Assembly (NCBI GenBank): GCA_034769895.1
Contig: CM068367.1
Location: 88,657,399-88,721,398 of the forward strand
Direction of reading: 5' to 3'
DNA: 64,000 nucleotides
DNA from: Magicicada septendecula
Taxonomy: Eukaryota; Arthropoda; Insecta; Hemiptera; Cicadidae
The translations under genes were made by a program, and so were the position numbers. Under the pieces are notes generated by a model, which was not told the DNA's origin, did not search any database, and was given only the letters and a program-made list of their open reading frames with translations. Positions 1 to 9,374 of this stretch are shown here, piece after piece; the stretch's first letter is position 1; each line of letters begins with the position of its first letter.

Positions 1-85
1 ACATAAAACAAAATTAAATAAGAAAATGCTCATCATCCATGTGCTCTGATACAAACAACATACCTTATCATCCTATGTTCCGTTG

Positions 86-87
<2 letters not shown>

Positions 88-125
<38 letters not shown>
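88..125. repeat. (AT)n microsatellite
   Basis: Pure AT dinucleotide tract flanked by GCAATAT on the left and ATATTGTAAC on the right. The same kind of flank (CAATAT...ATATTGT) recurs at several AT tracts in this window, including ones that border mobile elements. Confidence 0.95.
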
Positions 126-127
<2 letters not shown>

Positions 128-128
<1 letters not shown>

Positions 129-200
129 AACAACTTTAACAATGATTGGGGTTTAATTAAGCTCCACGTTGGTATGCGCCAATTTGTAACAACTTTAAAA
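128..200 (-). repeat. Dispersed repeat, second copy near 12300-12440
   Basis: The segment containing CTCCACGTTGG and GCGCCAATTTGTAA is the reverse complement of the segment around 12300-12340 (AAATTGGCGAATCCAACGTGG). The neighbouring 'ttggggtttaatta' matches inverted 'tatttaaacccc' near 12420. Both copies lie next to an AT tract. It looks like the edge of an unidentified mobile element; no coding sequence is attached. Confidence 0.5.
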
Positions 201-1435
201 CGATGTTACTTATTTATTACGAGTGTAACACAGTTACGGGTTTATCGTTAATTCAGCCCACGTTGAATTAACCAATCTGTTTATAAGGAAAATATTTATT
301 ATGTTGTTGCAGATGAGACCTCCTGCAAATCAATATTAATTTATAAAAACAATTATTTATTATATAGTAGATATGATTCATATGTTGAACATAGACCTGT
401 GTTAATTAACTACCAAGTGTTTTACCAGAGAATAACGCTATATTACGGGTATTATAGTTAATAATTCGGTAATTCTCTCCAACCCTAGTCGGTCTGTATT
501 ATTTAAATTGACCCAAATGTGGCGAAGAGAATACGTTAGTTCTACACTCTCCCGTATTCACCAGCTGTCTGCAACGAGCGCTGTTATTAGTAGTTGACTC
601 ATTCTTATAGGTTAGTTCGTTTCACTTGACGGTTTTATCACTTTCTTTCTCTGTAAATTACTCCCCAATCAAAATACAATAACTATTCTACAATAGCACA
701 GAACATCATCACATACAAGAAGGATTCTTTATTTATATTATTTTTTAATTTTCAACAGTCGTCTTCATAGGTTATAGGATCGTAATATCGATCGTACAAT
801 ACTAAATCGATTTGTTACTGGACTAGTGATGTATTTTACAATTTAAATATAATTTTCGGTTTATCTCTTATCCCAGGGTACATGTGATTCTTTTAACGAT
901 TAGTAAGGCCAGGTAATGCAAAATTAAGGTTACTAAGTATTACAATTGTTATTAACTCTTAATATATATAAAATTAAATATAAGCAGGTTTGTTACCGTG
1001 CAATATGATACTCAAGGTGGCCATGTCTGTTTCTAACTGAGTGAAGATGTAATGTGATATCCAGGAGTGTAACAGAAGTTCAGTTCTGTTCTTCGTTCTT
1101 CTTCACAAACCTAGTAGTTGCCGGTCCCAGTGGAATTGGTGTAGTATTACAACTTCGTTAGTCTCTTGAAAGTGAGGTTTAGTATTTCAATACAAAAGTT
1201 CTTCGTGTACGTTTAATTTATTTTTGCATTAATTTTGACTTCTTCTGCTATGGATCATCTAGGTTTAATTGTAAATCGGTTTCATCAGCATTCCTTTACT
1301 GGAATTAGTTTGAAGAAGGATTTATTAATTCCGTGAACTTTGAGGTTGTGTAGAATTATATTTCCTGAAATCTAGTTCAGTAGTTATTACTCAAATCTTT
1401 TTTTTTTAAAGGATTGGCTTCAAGACATTTGATTT
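201..1435. other. AT-rich intergenic DNA, nothing recognised
   Basis: No open reading frame of useful length, no splice-flanked coding block and no RNA gene could be seen on either strand. The composition matches the rest of the intergenic DNA. Confidence 0.6.
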
Positions 1436-1445
1436 GTTAAAATTT

Positions 1446-1861
1446 ATTAATTACTTCCATATTCCTTAAAGAAATGGAAGTATGGTGATGGCAAAAAAAA
1501 TCGTGTTCGAGATTATTGCAGATTCTGATTGTACTACACTCAAAACATGAAAAAAATTCGTTTTCCAAAAAGTGTCTGTGTGTGTCTGTCTGTCTGTCTG
1601 TGTGTAGATTTTTTTCTATGGCAAACGATAACTGCCGCAAATTCAAACAGAATCAAATAATTTTTTGCATACAGCTCTGATTTGTAGAGTCCTCACGACC
1701 TATTGTTTCTGGTGAAGATCGGTTGAGGGAAAGGGGTAGTTTACCAGCAACCTTTTACGTTTTAACAAGAGTAAAGTACTTGAAAATTCATTTAAACTTT
1801 TTGAAACAATGGTAATTGTTAAAAATAAAATAATTTTGTTGCCAGGCAATAAAATTATAAT
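1446..1861 (+). repeat. Hairpin-bounded repeat element, copy 1 (one internal unit)
   Basis: Begins with a palindromic hairpin (ACTTCCAT...ATGGAAGT, 1446-1477), continues through a (TGTC)n/(GT)n-rich stretch and one internal unit starting 'ctatggcaaacgataac'. It ends in a second hairpin whose arms are TTTTGTTGCC and GGCAATAAAA. The same organisation follows immediately downstream. The layout of terminal hairpin, microsatellite and minisatellite core resembles non-autonomous Helentron/DINE-type elements. That assignment is inference; no Rep/Hel protein is present. Confidence 0.6.
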
Positions 1862-2897
1862 TTTACTTCCATATTCCTTAAGGAAATGGAAGTATGGTGA
1901 TGGCAACTGATTGTACTACACTCAAAACATGAAAAAAAGTCGTTTTCCAAAAAGTGTCTGTGTGTGTGTCTGTCTGTCTATCTGTGTGTAGATTTTTTTT
2001 CTATGGCAAACGATAACTGCCACAAATTCAAACAGAATCAAATAATTTTTTGCATACAGCCCTGATTTGTAGAGTACTCACGACCTATTGTTTCTGGTGA
2101 AGATCGGTTGAGGGAAAGGGGTAGTTTACCAGCAACGGTTTTTTTTTTATCAAGGGAAATTTTTTTTTGGCAAACGATAACAGCCGCAAATTCAAACAGA
2201 ATCAAATAATGTTTCACATACAGCCCTGAATTGTAGAGTTCTCAAGACCTATTGTTTTTTTGAAGATCGGGTAAGGGAAAGGGGTAGTTTACCTGTAACG
2301 TTTTATGTTTTAACAAGGGTATTTCCTATGGCAAACAATAACAGCCGCAAATTCAAACAGAATCAAAAGATTATTTGCATAGAGCCCTAAATTGTAGAGT
2401 TCTCAAGACCTATAGTTTTTGGTGAAGATCGGTTAAGGGAAAGGGGTAGTTTACCTGCAACATTTTTTTAACAAGGGTATTTTCTATGGCAAACGATAAC
2501 AGCCGCAAATTCAAACAGAATCAAATAATTTTTTGCATACAGCCCTGATTTGTAGAGTACTCAAGACCTATTGTTTTTGGTGGAGATCGGTTAAGGGGAA
2601 GGGGTAGTTTACCAGCAACGTTTTTTTATCAAGCGTATTTTCTATGGCAAACGATAACAGCCGCAAATTCAAACAGAATCAAATACTTTTTTGCATACAT
2701 CCCTGAATTGTAGAGGTCTCAAGGACTTTCGATTTTGGTGAAGATCGGTTAAGGGGAAGGGGTAGTTTACCTGCAACCTTTTACGTTTTAACAACAGTAA
2801 AGTACTTGAAAATTCATTTAAACTTTTTGAAACAATGGTTATTGTTAAAAATAAAATAATTTTGTTGCCAGGCAATAAAATTATAATTTTTTCATTT
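1862..2897 (+). repeat. Hairpin-bounded repeat element, copy 2 (about six tandem 160-bp units)
   Basis: Starts with the same ACTTCCAT...ATGGAAGT hairpin as copy 1 and ends with the same TTGCCAGGCAA-centred hairpin. Between them, units of about 157-167 bp recur at roughly 2002, 2160, 2327, 2484 and 2640. Each holds 'ggcaaacgataac', 'gaagatcgg' and 'aaggggtagtttacc'. The two copies are head to tail with no gap. A diverged, inverted relative lies at 60690-61612. Confidence 0.75.
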
Positions 2898-3863
2898 TAA
2901 TGTAAATTATGTATGAGTTAATATATTTATATATATAATTCTTCTGTACGTGTGTATGTCACTGAACTCCTCCGTGTATAAAATAATATATCGTTCGTGG
3001 CAGGTAAACATATCTCAGTTATGTAATGTTTACGTTTCCATTTTATTATTATGCCTACAGCAATAAAAAGGCAGGTAAGACATACACACAAACACACACA
3101 CACAATTCACGTTATTTCTGGCCTCACTCATGTTTATTTTCTTACATTTGCACGCTTTTTAAATGGAAAGTGCCGAAACCCACAGCAACATAACGCGTGC
3201 AAGCCGAAAAAATGGACATCAATTTGCTTCCTGTGGATCGCTGGGCAATGTAACTGCACGTGTTTACAGAGGAACGATTCATAGACAGACTTTTCGTCTT
3301 TAGGGAATGAACCCTCTGCAAGATGCTGAGGGTCCATGTGTGACTTCGGAGCGCTCCTTCTTTTTCGTGTGTTTGTTCTGTGAAACATACACTGTAGATT
3401 CGCAGCTTTACTCTAAGCAACACTCAATAGGAAATGTTGAAAATTTTTGTCACTGGCTTATGGCCACTTATATCAATTTTAATTTCCTGGTATCAATTCA
3501 TTATTATTAGTTAGTTCATCATTGAACCCTTCATTGGTTTTTAACATAATTATAAGAACTACTTGCCAACTTATTAATACTTATTGTCTTCCTGGCCAAG
3601 TTTACAAATACTATTTTAAACATCTTCATTAATCAATTAAAGTAAATACATTTAACAACATATCATACCTAATAAATGTACTTGTATTTAATTATTTAAA
3701 TACAATTTTAACATGAATAAAATGAGTACCTATGACTTAGTACTTCCTTAAAGCAACGGCTCTACACTTACTACACACAAACATAAAATAAATATCATGT
3801 AAACACTATATCATGATACAGTACAACACCAAGTACAATTTATAACACATTAAATATTAACAG
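2898..3863. other. Intergenic DNA, nothing recognised
   Basis: Contains a short (AC)n run near 3085-3103 and several small open frames that overlap on both strands around 3130-3420. None shows a recognisable domain or splice context. Confidence 0.55.
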
Positions 3864-3893
3864 TATGTTATATGAACAGTATATTATACTCAA
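3864..3893 (+). repeat. 30-bp direct repeat flanking the first Penelope pair (left)
   Basis: Matches 7211-7240 in the same orientation with one mismatch (A/G at the seventh base). The two copies lie outside the inverted Penelope pair. This could be a long target-site duplication or a pre-existing repeat. Confidence 0.6.
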
Positions 3894-4004
3894 TAAAAGT
3901 ATACTCAATATAGAAATTTCAATCACTTTCTGCTACAGTCCGTTTCTTGATGTATGTAATACTATAATACTTATAACTATTTTACCTCAAGATGTATTTT
4001 TTCT

Positions 4005-5519
4005 TTAGGGACATGTTTCGGGAGATCCTGTTCTCCTATCTTCAACCTTCGCCATCTTGCTTCTGGTGCAGTATTTGTGTGTTGGCTTCTGGATGTTATT
4101 ATGGTGGTTTGTTGGTCTTTGGTCCTTCAATGTTGCATTATTGTGTGTGGTTGTGGTATCTGTTTTTGTATTTTGTGTATTTTCGATGTTGAGTGCTTTG
4201 AATATTGTGTCATGTTTTGTATTGATTTGTATTTGTTCTGGTATTAATTTGTTTTGTGTTTTATGTTGTAAATCTGTAAATTTTCCCAAATGTTCATTAT
4301 GGTGCCTTTGTGTGGTATATGTTTTATTAGTGTTACATTGGTTATGTCTGGGAATTCATGTCCTGTGTTTATTGCATGTGTGGCTAAATTGGATTTATAT
4401 ATGTTTGGTTTTTTGTATGCATTTAGGTGTTCAAAATAACGTTTTTTCAGCTGTTTTTTTGTTTGTCCTATATAACATTTATTGCAATCTTGGCATTCAA
4501 TTTTGTATATACCGTTGGTTGTTGTATTATCTTTGTTGTGTGAGTTATTTAGATTTTGTAATTTATTTTTATTAGTTTTGTATGCTATTTTTATATCTGT
4601 GTTTTTAAATAGTTTTGTTAGTTTTGACATTTTATTATTTATATATGTGAATGTGGCCCATTTTTTGTTGTTGTTATTATTTATGTGTTGTTCAGTTTGA
4701 TTAATTCTTAATTGTTCAGTTTTTATTTTGTATTTGATTTTATTTTCTATTTTGATCATAGTATTTTTATTGTATCCATTTGCATAACCAATTTGGTGTA
4801 TTATATTTCTTTCTTTGTCAGTTTCTTGTTTGTTTAGGGGTATTTTGTACATTCTGTTAAATAACAAATAAAATGCTGCCATTTTATGTTGTGGTGGGTG
4901 GTCAGAATGGTTAGGTATAATGATGTTAGTGGAAGTTGGTTTTCTATATATTGCATATTGTATGTGTTTGTTGTATCTTGTGATGGTTATGTCTAAATAG
5001 TTGATTTTGTTATGTTTTTCTTTTTCTTCTGTGAATTGTATTTTGGGATGTATGTTATTAATTTGTTTCAGTATGTTCTCTGCATTTGTGTTTTTGTTAT
5101 TTGATACATATAGTCCATCATCTACATATCTTATCCATATGCCATCTGGGTCATGTGTTTTTATGATATTTTGTATTTTGGTGTCTATATGTTGTAGGAA
5201 TATTTCTGCTATTATGCTTGATAATGGTGATCCCATTGCTAAACCTTCTTTCTGTTGATAAATTTTGCTATTAAATTCAAAGTAATTTTGTTTTAGTATT
5301 AGTTGGAGACTATTTTTTATTTCGGTTATATATTGTTTGTTTTCATTTTGTTCTATAAGTTTGTTTATTATTATGTCAATTGTTTCTTCTACTGGGATAT
5401 TAGTGTACATGTTTGTTATGTCATATGATGTGAAAAATGTATTTTCATTTATATTTATTATTTTTAGTTTGTCTATTAATTCGTATGTATTTTTTATGTA
5501 TTGTTTAATACACATTTTT
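4005..5519 (-). pseudogene. Penelope-like RT/GIY-YIG polyprotein, copy A (5'-truncated, frameshifted)
   Basis: The minus-strand reading frame encodes a Penelope-type reverse transcriptase followed by a GIY-YIG endonuclease. Visible motifs are YDITNMYTNIP (RT motif A), GLAMGSP, YVDD, a CQDCNKC zinc-like pair between GIY and YIG, and the RYFEH arginine. One T is missing near 4265 compared with copies B, C and D. This shifts the frame and detaches the last ~95 residues. The N-terminal half expected in a full-length element is absent. Family knowledge: Penelope-like elements copy RNA at endonuclease-nicked chromosomal DNA. Confidence 0.9.
4015..4045 (-). ncRNA. Hammerhead-ribozyme-like core at outer end of copy A
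   Basis: On the minus strand: UUGAAGA, a GGGAGA/UCUCCC-type stem (here one C>T change) with a short loop, then GAAAC. The order matches the hammerhead core CUGANGA - stem II - GAAA, with C3 replaced by U. Penelope-like elements are known to carry minimal hammerheads. Stems I and III were not modelled, so activity is uncertain. Confidence 0.5.
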
Positions 5520-5520
5520 A

Positions 5521-7147
5521 TGTAATAAAAATACACAAATTAAACAACCCAATACGTCCATTAATCAATTTCAAAAAAGCTCCTACATACAAAATAGCAA
5601 GAATAATAGCACAAAAACTAAAAAATAACCAACTAACAAATAACCATCATAACATAAAAAATACATACGAATTAATAGACAAACTAAAAATAATAAATAT
5701 AAATGAAAATACATTTTTCACATCATATGACATAACAAACATGTACACTAATATCCCAGTAGAAGAAACAATTGACATAATAATAAACAAACTTATAGAA
5801 CAAAATGAAAACAAACAATATATAACCGAAATAAAAAATAGTCTCCAACTAATACTAAAACAAAATTACTTTGAATTTAATAGCAAAATTTATCAACAGA
5901 AAGAAGGTTTAGCAATGGGATCACCATTATCAAGCATAATAGCAGAAATATTCCTACAACATATAGACACCAAAATACAAAATATCATAAAAACACATGA
6001 CCCAGATGGCATATGGATAAGATATGTAGATGATGGACTATATGTATCAAATAACAAAAACACAAATGCAGAGAACATACTGAAACAAATTAATAACATA
6101 CATCCCAAAATACAATTCACAGAAGAAAAAGAAAAACATAACAAAATCAACTATTTAGACATAACCATCACAAGATACAACAAACACATACAATATGCAA
6201 TATATAGAAAACCAACTTCCACTAACATCATTATACCTAACCATTCTGACCACCCACCACAACATAAAATGGCAGCATTTTATTTGTTATTTAACAGAAT
6301 GTACAAAATACCCCTAAACAAACAAGAAACTGACAAAGAAAGAAATATAATACACCAAATTGGTTATGCAAATGGATACAATAAAAATACTATGATCAAA
6401 ATAGAAAATAAAATCAAATACAAAATAAAAACTGAACAATTAAGAATTAATCAAACTGAACAACACATAAATAATAACAACAACAAAAAATGGGCCACAT
6501 TCACATATATAAATAATAAAATGTCAAAACTAACAAAACTATTTAAAAACACAGATATAAAAATAGCATACAAAACTAATAAAAATAAATTACAAAATCT
6601 AAATAACTCGCACAACAAAGATAATACAACAACCAACGGTATATACAAAATTGAATGCCAAGATTGCAATAAATGTTATATAGGACAAACAAAAAAACAG
6701 CTGAAAAAACGTTATTTTGAACACCTAAATGCATACAAAAAACCAAACATATATAAATCCAATTTAGCCACACATGCAATAAACACAGGACATGAATTCC
6801 CAGACATAACCAATGTAACACTAATAAAACATATACCACACAAAGGCACCATAATGAACATTTGGGAAAATTTACAGATTTACAAACATAAAACACAAAA
6901 CAAATTAATACCAGAACAAATACAAATCAATACAAAACATGACACAATATTCAAAGCACTCAACATCGAAAATACACAAAATACAAAAACAGATACCACA
7001 ACCACACACAATAATGCAACATTGAAGGACCAAAGACCAACAAACCACCATAATAACATCCAGAAGCCAACACACAAATACTGCACCAGAAGCAAGATGG
7101 CGAAGGTTGAAGATGGGAGAACAGGATCTCCCGAAACATGTCCCTAA
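5521..7147 (+). CDS. Penelope-like RT/GIY-YIG polyprotein, copy B (5'-truncated, otherwise open)
   Basis: The longest intact copy; the open frame is 548 residues if started at 5501, but element-derived sequence begins about 5521. It shows PIRPLINF near residue 18, motif A YDITNMYTNIP at 76-86, GLAMGSP at 136-142, YVDD at 175-178, GIY at 380-382, YIG at 393-395 with CxxCxxC between, Arg404 and a Glu near 455. A complete Penelope protein has several hundred more residues on the N-terminal side, so this copy is truncated and no native start exists. The start at 5501 lies in the junction with copy A and is not biological. The frame runs to the stop just after the hammerhead-like core. Confidence 0.9.
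7107..7137 (+). ncRNA. Hammerhead-ribozyme-like core at outer end of copy B
   Basis: UUGAAGA, stem GGGAGA / UCUCCC closing on a short ACAGGA-type loop, then GAAAC. Stem II is six perfect pairs. Core position C3 is U, which would weaken cleavage if the model is right. Confidence 0.5.
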
Positions 7148-7210
7148 AGAAAAAATACATCTTGAGGTAAAATAGTTATAAGTATTATAGTATCAATATA
7201 GAAAGTATAT

Positions 7211-7240
7211 TATGTTGTATGAACAGTATATTATACTCAA
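7211..7240 (+). repeat. 30-bp direct repeat flanking the first Penelope pair (right)
   Basis: One mismatch to 3864-3893, same orientation. See the left copy. Confidence 0.6.
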
Positions 7241-7492
7241 CTCCTACACATTAAACTCATCCCACTAGACACAGTGTTTATATTTTACATCTCATACTAC
7301 TCATTACATATTTTAGATTTAGGTACACCTTCGATGTTTTATTACTTAGTAACCTTACTAGGTACCTTCAAGCATTTTTTAGGTGAGATTGGCCCTCTTG
7401 TATTTAATTATAACATACTTTGGGCATTGTTTTAAGTCATGTTTACAAAGTTTTTTATGTAACGTCGGGAACCTCAACTCTGTTACATTACA

Positions 7493-7514
7493 ATATATAT
7501 ATATATATATATAT
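7493..7514. repeat. (AT)n tract at left edge of Penelope pair CD
   Basis: AT tract preceded by TTACA. A second AT tract (9321-9371) borders the right edge of the same inverted pair, so the pair seems inserted into an AT microsatellite. Confidence 0.9.
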
Positions 7515-7601
7515 TTCATTCACTTTCTGCTACAGTCCGTTTCTTGATGTATATAATACTATAATACTTATAACTATTTTACCTCAAGATGTATTTTTTC
7601 T

Positions 7602-8292
7602 TTAGGGACATGTTTCGGGAGATCCTGTTCTCCCATCTTCAACCTTCGCCATCTTGCTTCTGGTGCAGTATTTGTGTGTTGGCTTCTGGATGTTATTATG
7701 GTGGTTTGTTGGTCTTTGGTCCTTCAATGTTGCATTATTGTGTGTGGTTGTGGTATCTGTTTTTGTATTTTGTGTATTTTCGATGTTGAGTGCTTTGAAT
7801 ATTGTGTCATGTTTTGTATTGATTTGTATTTGTTCTGGTATTAATTTGTTTTGTGTTTTATGTTTGTAAATCTGTAAATTTTCCCAAATGTTCATTATGG
7901 TGCCTTTGTGTGGTATATGTTTTATTAGTGTTACATTGGTTATGTCTGGGAATTCATGTCCTGTGTTTATTGCATGTGTGGCTAAATTGGATTTATATAT
8001 GTTTGGTTTTTTGTATGCATTTAGGTGTTCAAAATAACGTTTTTTCAGCTGTTTTTTTGTTTGTCCTATATAACATTTATTGCAATCTTGGCATTCAATT
8101 TTGTATATACCGTTGGTTGTCGTATTATCTTTGTTGTGTGAGTTATTTATATTTTGCAATTTATTTTTATTAGTTTTGTATGCTATTTTTATATCTGTGT
8201 TTTTAAATAGTTTTGTTAGTTTTGACATTTTATAATTTATATATGTGAATGTGGCCCATTTTTTGTTGTTGTTATTATTTATGTGTTGTTCA
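7602..8292 (-). pseudogene. Penelope-like endonuclease part, copy C (5'-truncated)
   Basis: Minus-strand remnant that starts inside the linker after the RT (EQHINNNNNKKWATFTYIN) and carries the whole GIY-YIG domain to the stop. The open frame extends a little further upstream by reading through the junction into inverted copy D; that part is not natural coding. The reverse transcriptase is absent. Confidence 0.88.
7612..7642 (-). ncRNA. Hammerhead-ribozyme-like core at outer end of copy C
   Basis: Same core as copies B and D on the minus strand: UUGAAGA, six-pair stem II, GAAAC. Confidence 0.5.
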
Positions 8293-8302
8293 AATTGTTG
8301 TT

Positions 8303-9276
8303 GATACAACAAACACATACAATATGCAATATATAGAAAACCAACTTCCACTAACATCATTATACCTAACCATTCTGACCACCCACCACAACATAAAATG
8401 GCAGCATTTTATTCGTTATTTAACAGAATGTACAAAATACCCCTAAACAAACAAGAAACTGACAAAGAAAGAAATATAATACACCAAATTGGTTATGCAA
8501 ATGGATACAATAAAAATACTATGATCAAAATAGAAAATAAAATCAAATACAAAATAAAAACTGAACAATTAAGAATTAATCAAACTGAACAACACATAAA
8601 TAATAACAACAACAAAAAATGGGCCACATTCACATATATAAATTATAAAATGTCAAAACTAACAAAACTATTTAAAAACACAGATATAAAAATAGCATAC
8701 AAAACTAATAAAAATAAATTGCAAAATATAAATAACTCACACAACAAAGATAATACGACAACCAACGGTATATACAAAATTGAATGCCAAGATTGCAATA
8801 AATGTTATATAGGACAAACAAAAAAACAGCTGAAAAAACGTTATTTTGAACACCTAAATGCATACAAAAAACCAAACATATATAAATCCAATTTAGCCAC
8901 ACATGCAATAAACACAGGACATGAATTCCCAGACATAACCAATGTAACACTAATAAAACATATACCACACAAAGGCACCATAATGAACATTTGGGAAAAT
9001 TTACAGATTTACAAACATAAAACACAAAACAAATTAATACCAGAACAAATACAAATCAATACAAAACATGACACAATATTCAAAGCACTCAACATCGAAA
9101 ATACACAAAATACAAAAACAGATACCACAACCACACACAATAATGCAACATTGAAGGACCAAAGACCAACAAACCACCATAATAACATCCAGAAGCCAAC
9201 ACACAAATACTGCACCAGAAGCAAGATGGCGAAGGTTGAAGATGGGAGAACAGGATCTCCCGAAACATGTCCCTAA
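8303..9276 (+). pseudogene. Penelope-like RT C-terminus plus GIY-YIG endonuclease, copy D (5'-truncated)
   Basis: Begins inside the RT thumb region (RYNKHIQYAIYRKPTSTN) directly after the junction with copy C and stays open to the family stop. It contains the YRKPT motif typical of Penelope RTs and the complete GIY-YIG domain with CxxC pair. The catalytic YVDD is missing, so it cannot encode an active RT. Residues agree with copy C rather than copy B at several variable sites. Confidence 0.88.
9236..9266 (+). ncRNA. Hammerhead-ribozyme-like core at outer end of copy D
   Basis: UUGAAGA, stem II GGGAGA/UCUCCC, GAAAC, as in copy B. Confidence 0.5.
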
Positions 9277-9319
9277 AGAAAAAATACATCTTGAGGTAAA
9301 ATAGTTATAAGTATTATAG

Positions 9320-9320
<1 letters not shown>

Positions 9321-9371
<51 letters not shown>
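9321..9371. repeat. (AT)n microsatellite at right edge of pair CD
   Basis: Uninterrupted AT dinucleotides followed by TTGTAGC. It starts directly at the end of copy D. Confidence 0.95.

Positions 9372-9374
<3 letters not shown>

Larger units (their letters stand above)
3906..7205. mobile_element. Penelope-like element, inverted (head-to-head) pair AB
   Basis: Two copies of one Penelope-like retroelement joined 5' to 5', with their 3' ends pointing outwards. Copy A (minus) occupies about 3966-5519 and copy B (plus) about 5521-7190. The arms are near-identical for about 1.5 kb, so the region is one long palindrome. Both outer ends share the terminal block with 'acctcaagatg' and a hammerhead-like core. 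Short CAATATAGAAA motifs (3906-3916, 7195-7205) and a 30-bp direct repeat lie just outside. Both copies lack the 5' part of a normal Penelope ORF. Confidence 0.9.
7515..9320. mobile_element. Penelope-like element, inverted (head-to-head) pair CD
   Basis: Second inverted pair of the same family. Copy C (minus) runs from about 7550 to 8292. A 10-12 bp junction follows, and copy D (plus) runs from 8303 to about 9320. The arms are almost identical. C and D share variants that A and B lack, for instance TATAATTTATA in C against TATTATTTATA in A at the MSKL codons, and 'aatataaataactc' in D against 'aatctaaataactc' in B. The pair ends in AT tracts on both sides. Confidence 0.9.

Noticed and set aside
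3050-3510. Overlapping small frames on both strands
   Set aside because: No domain, no splice context and no repeat evidence; likely chance.
4057-9289. Cys/Val/Leu-rich 'membrane protein' frames opposite the Penelope copies
   Set aside because: They are antisense shadows of the RT/GIY-YIG frames and appear wherever a copy appears.
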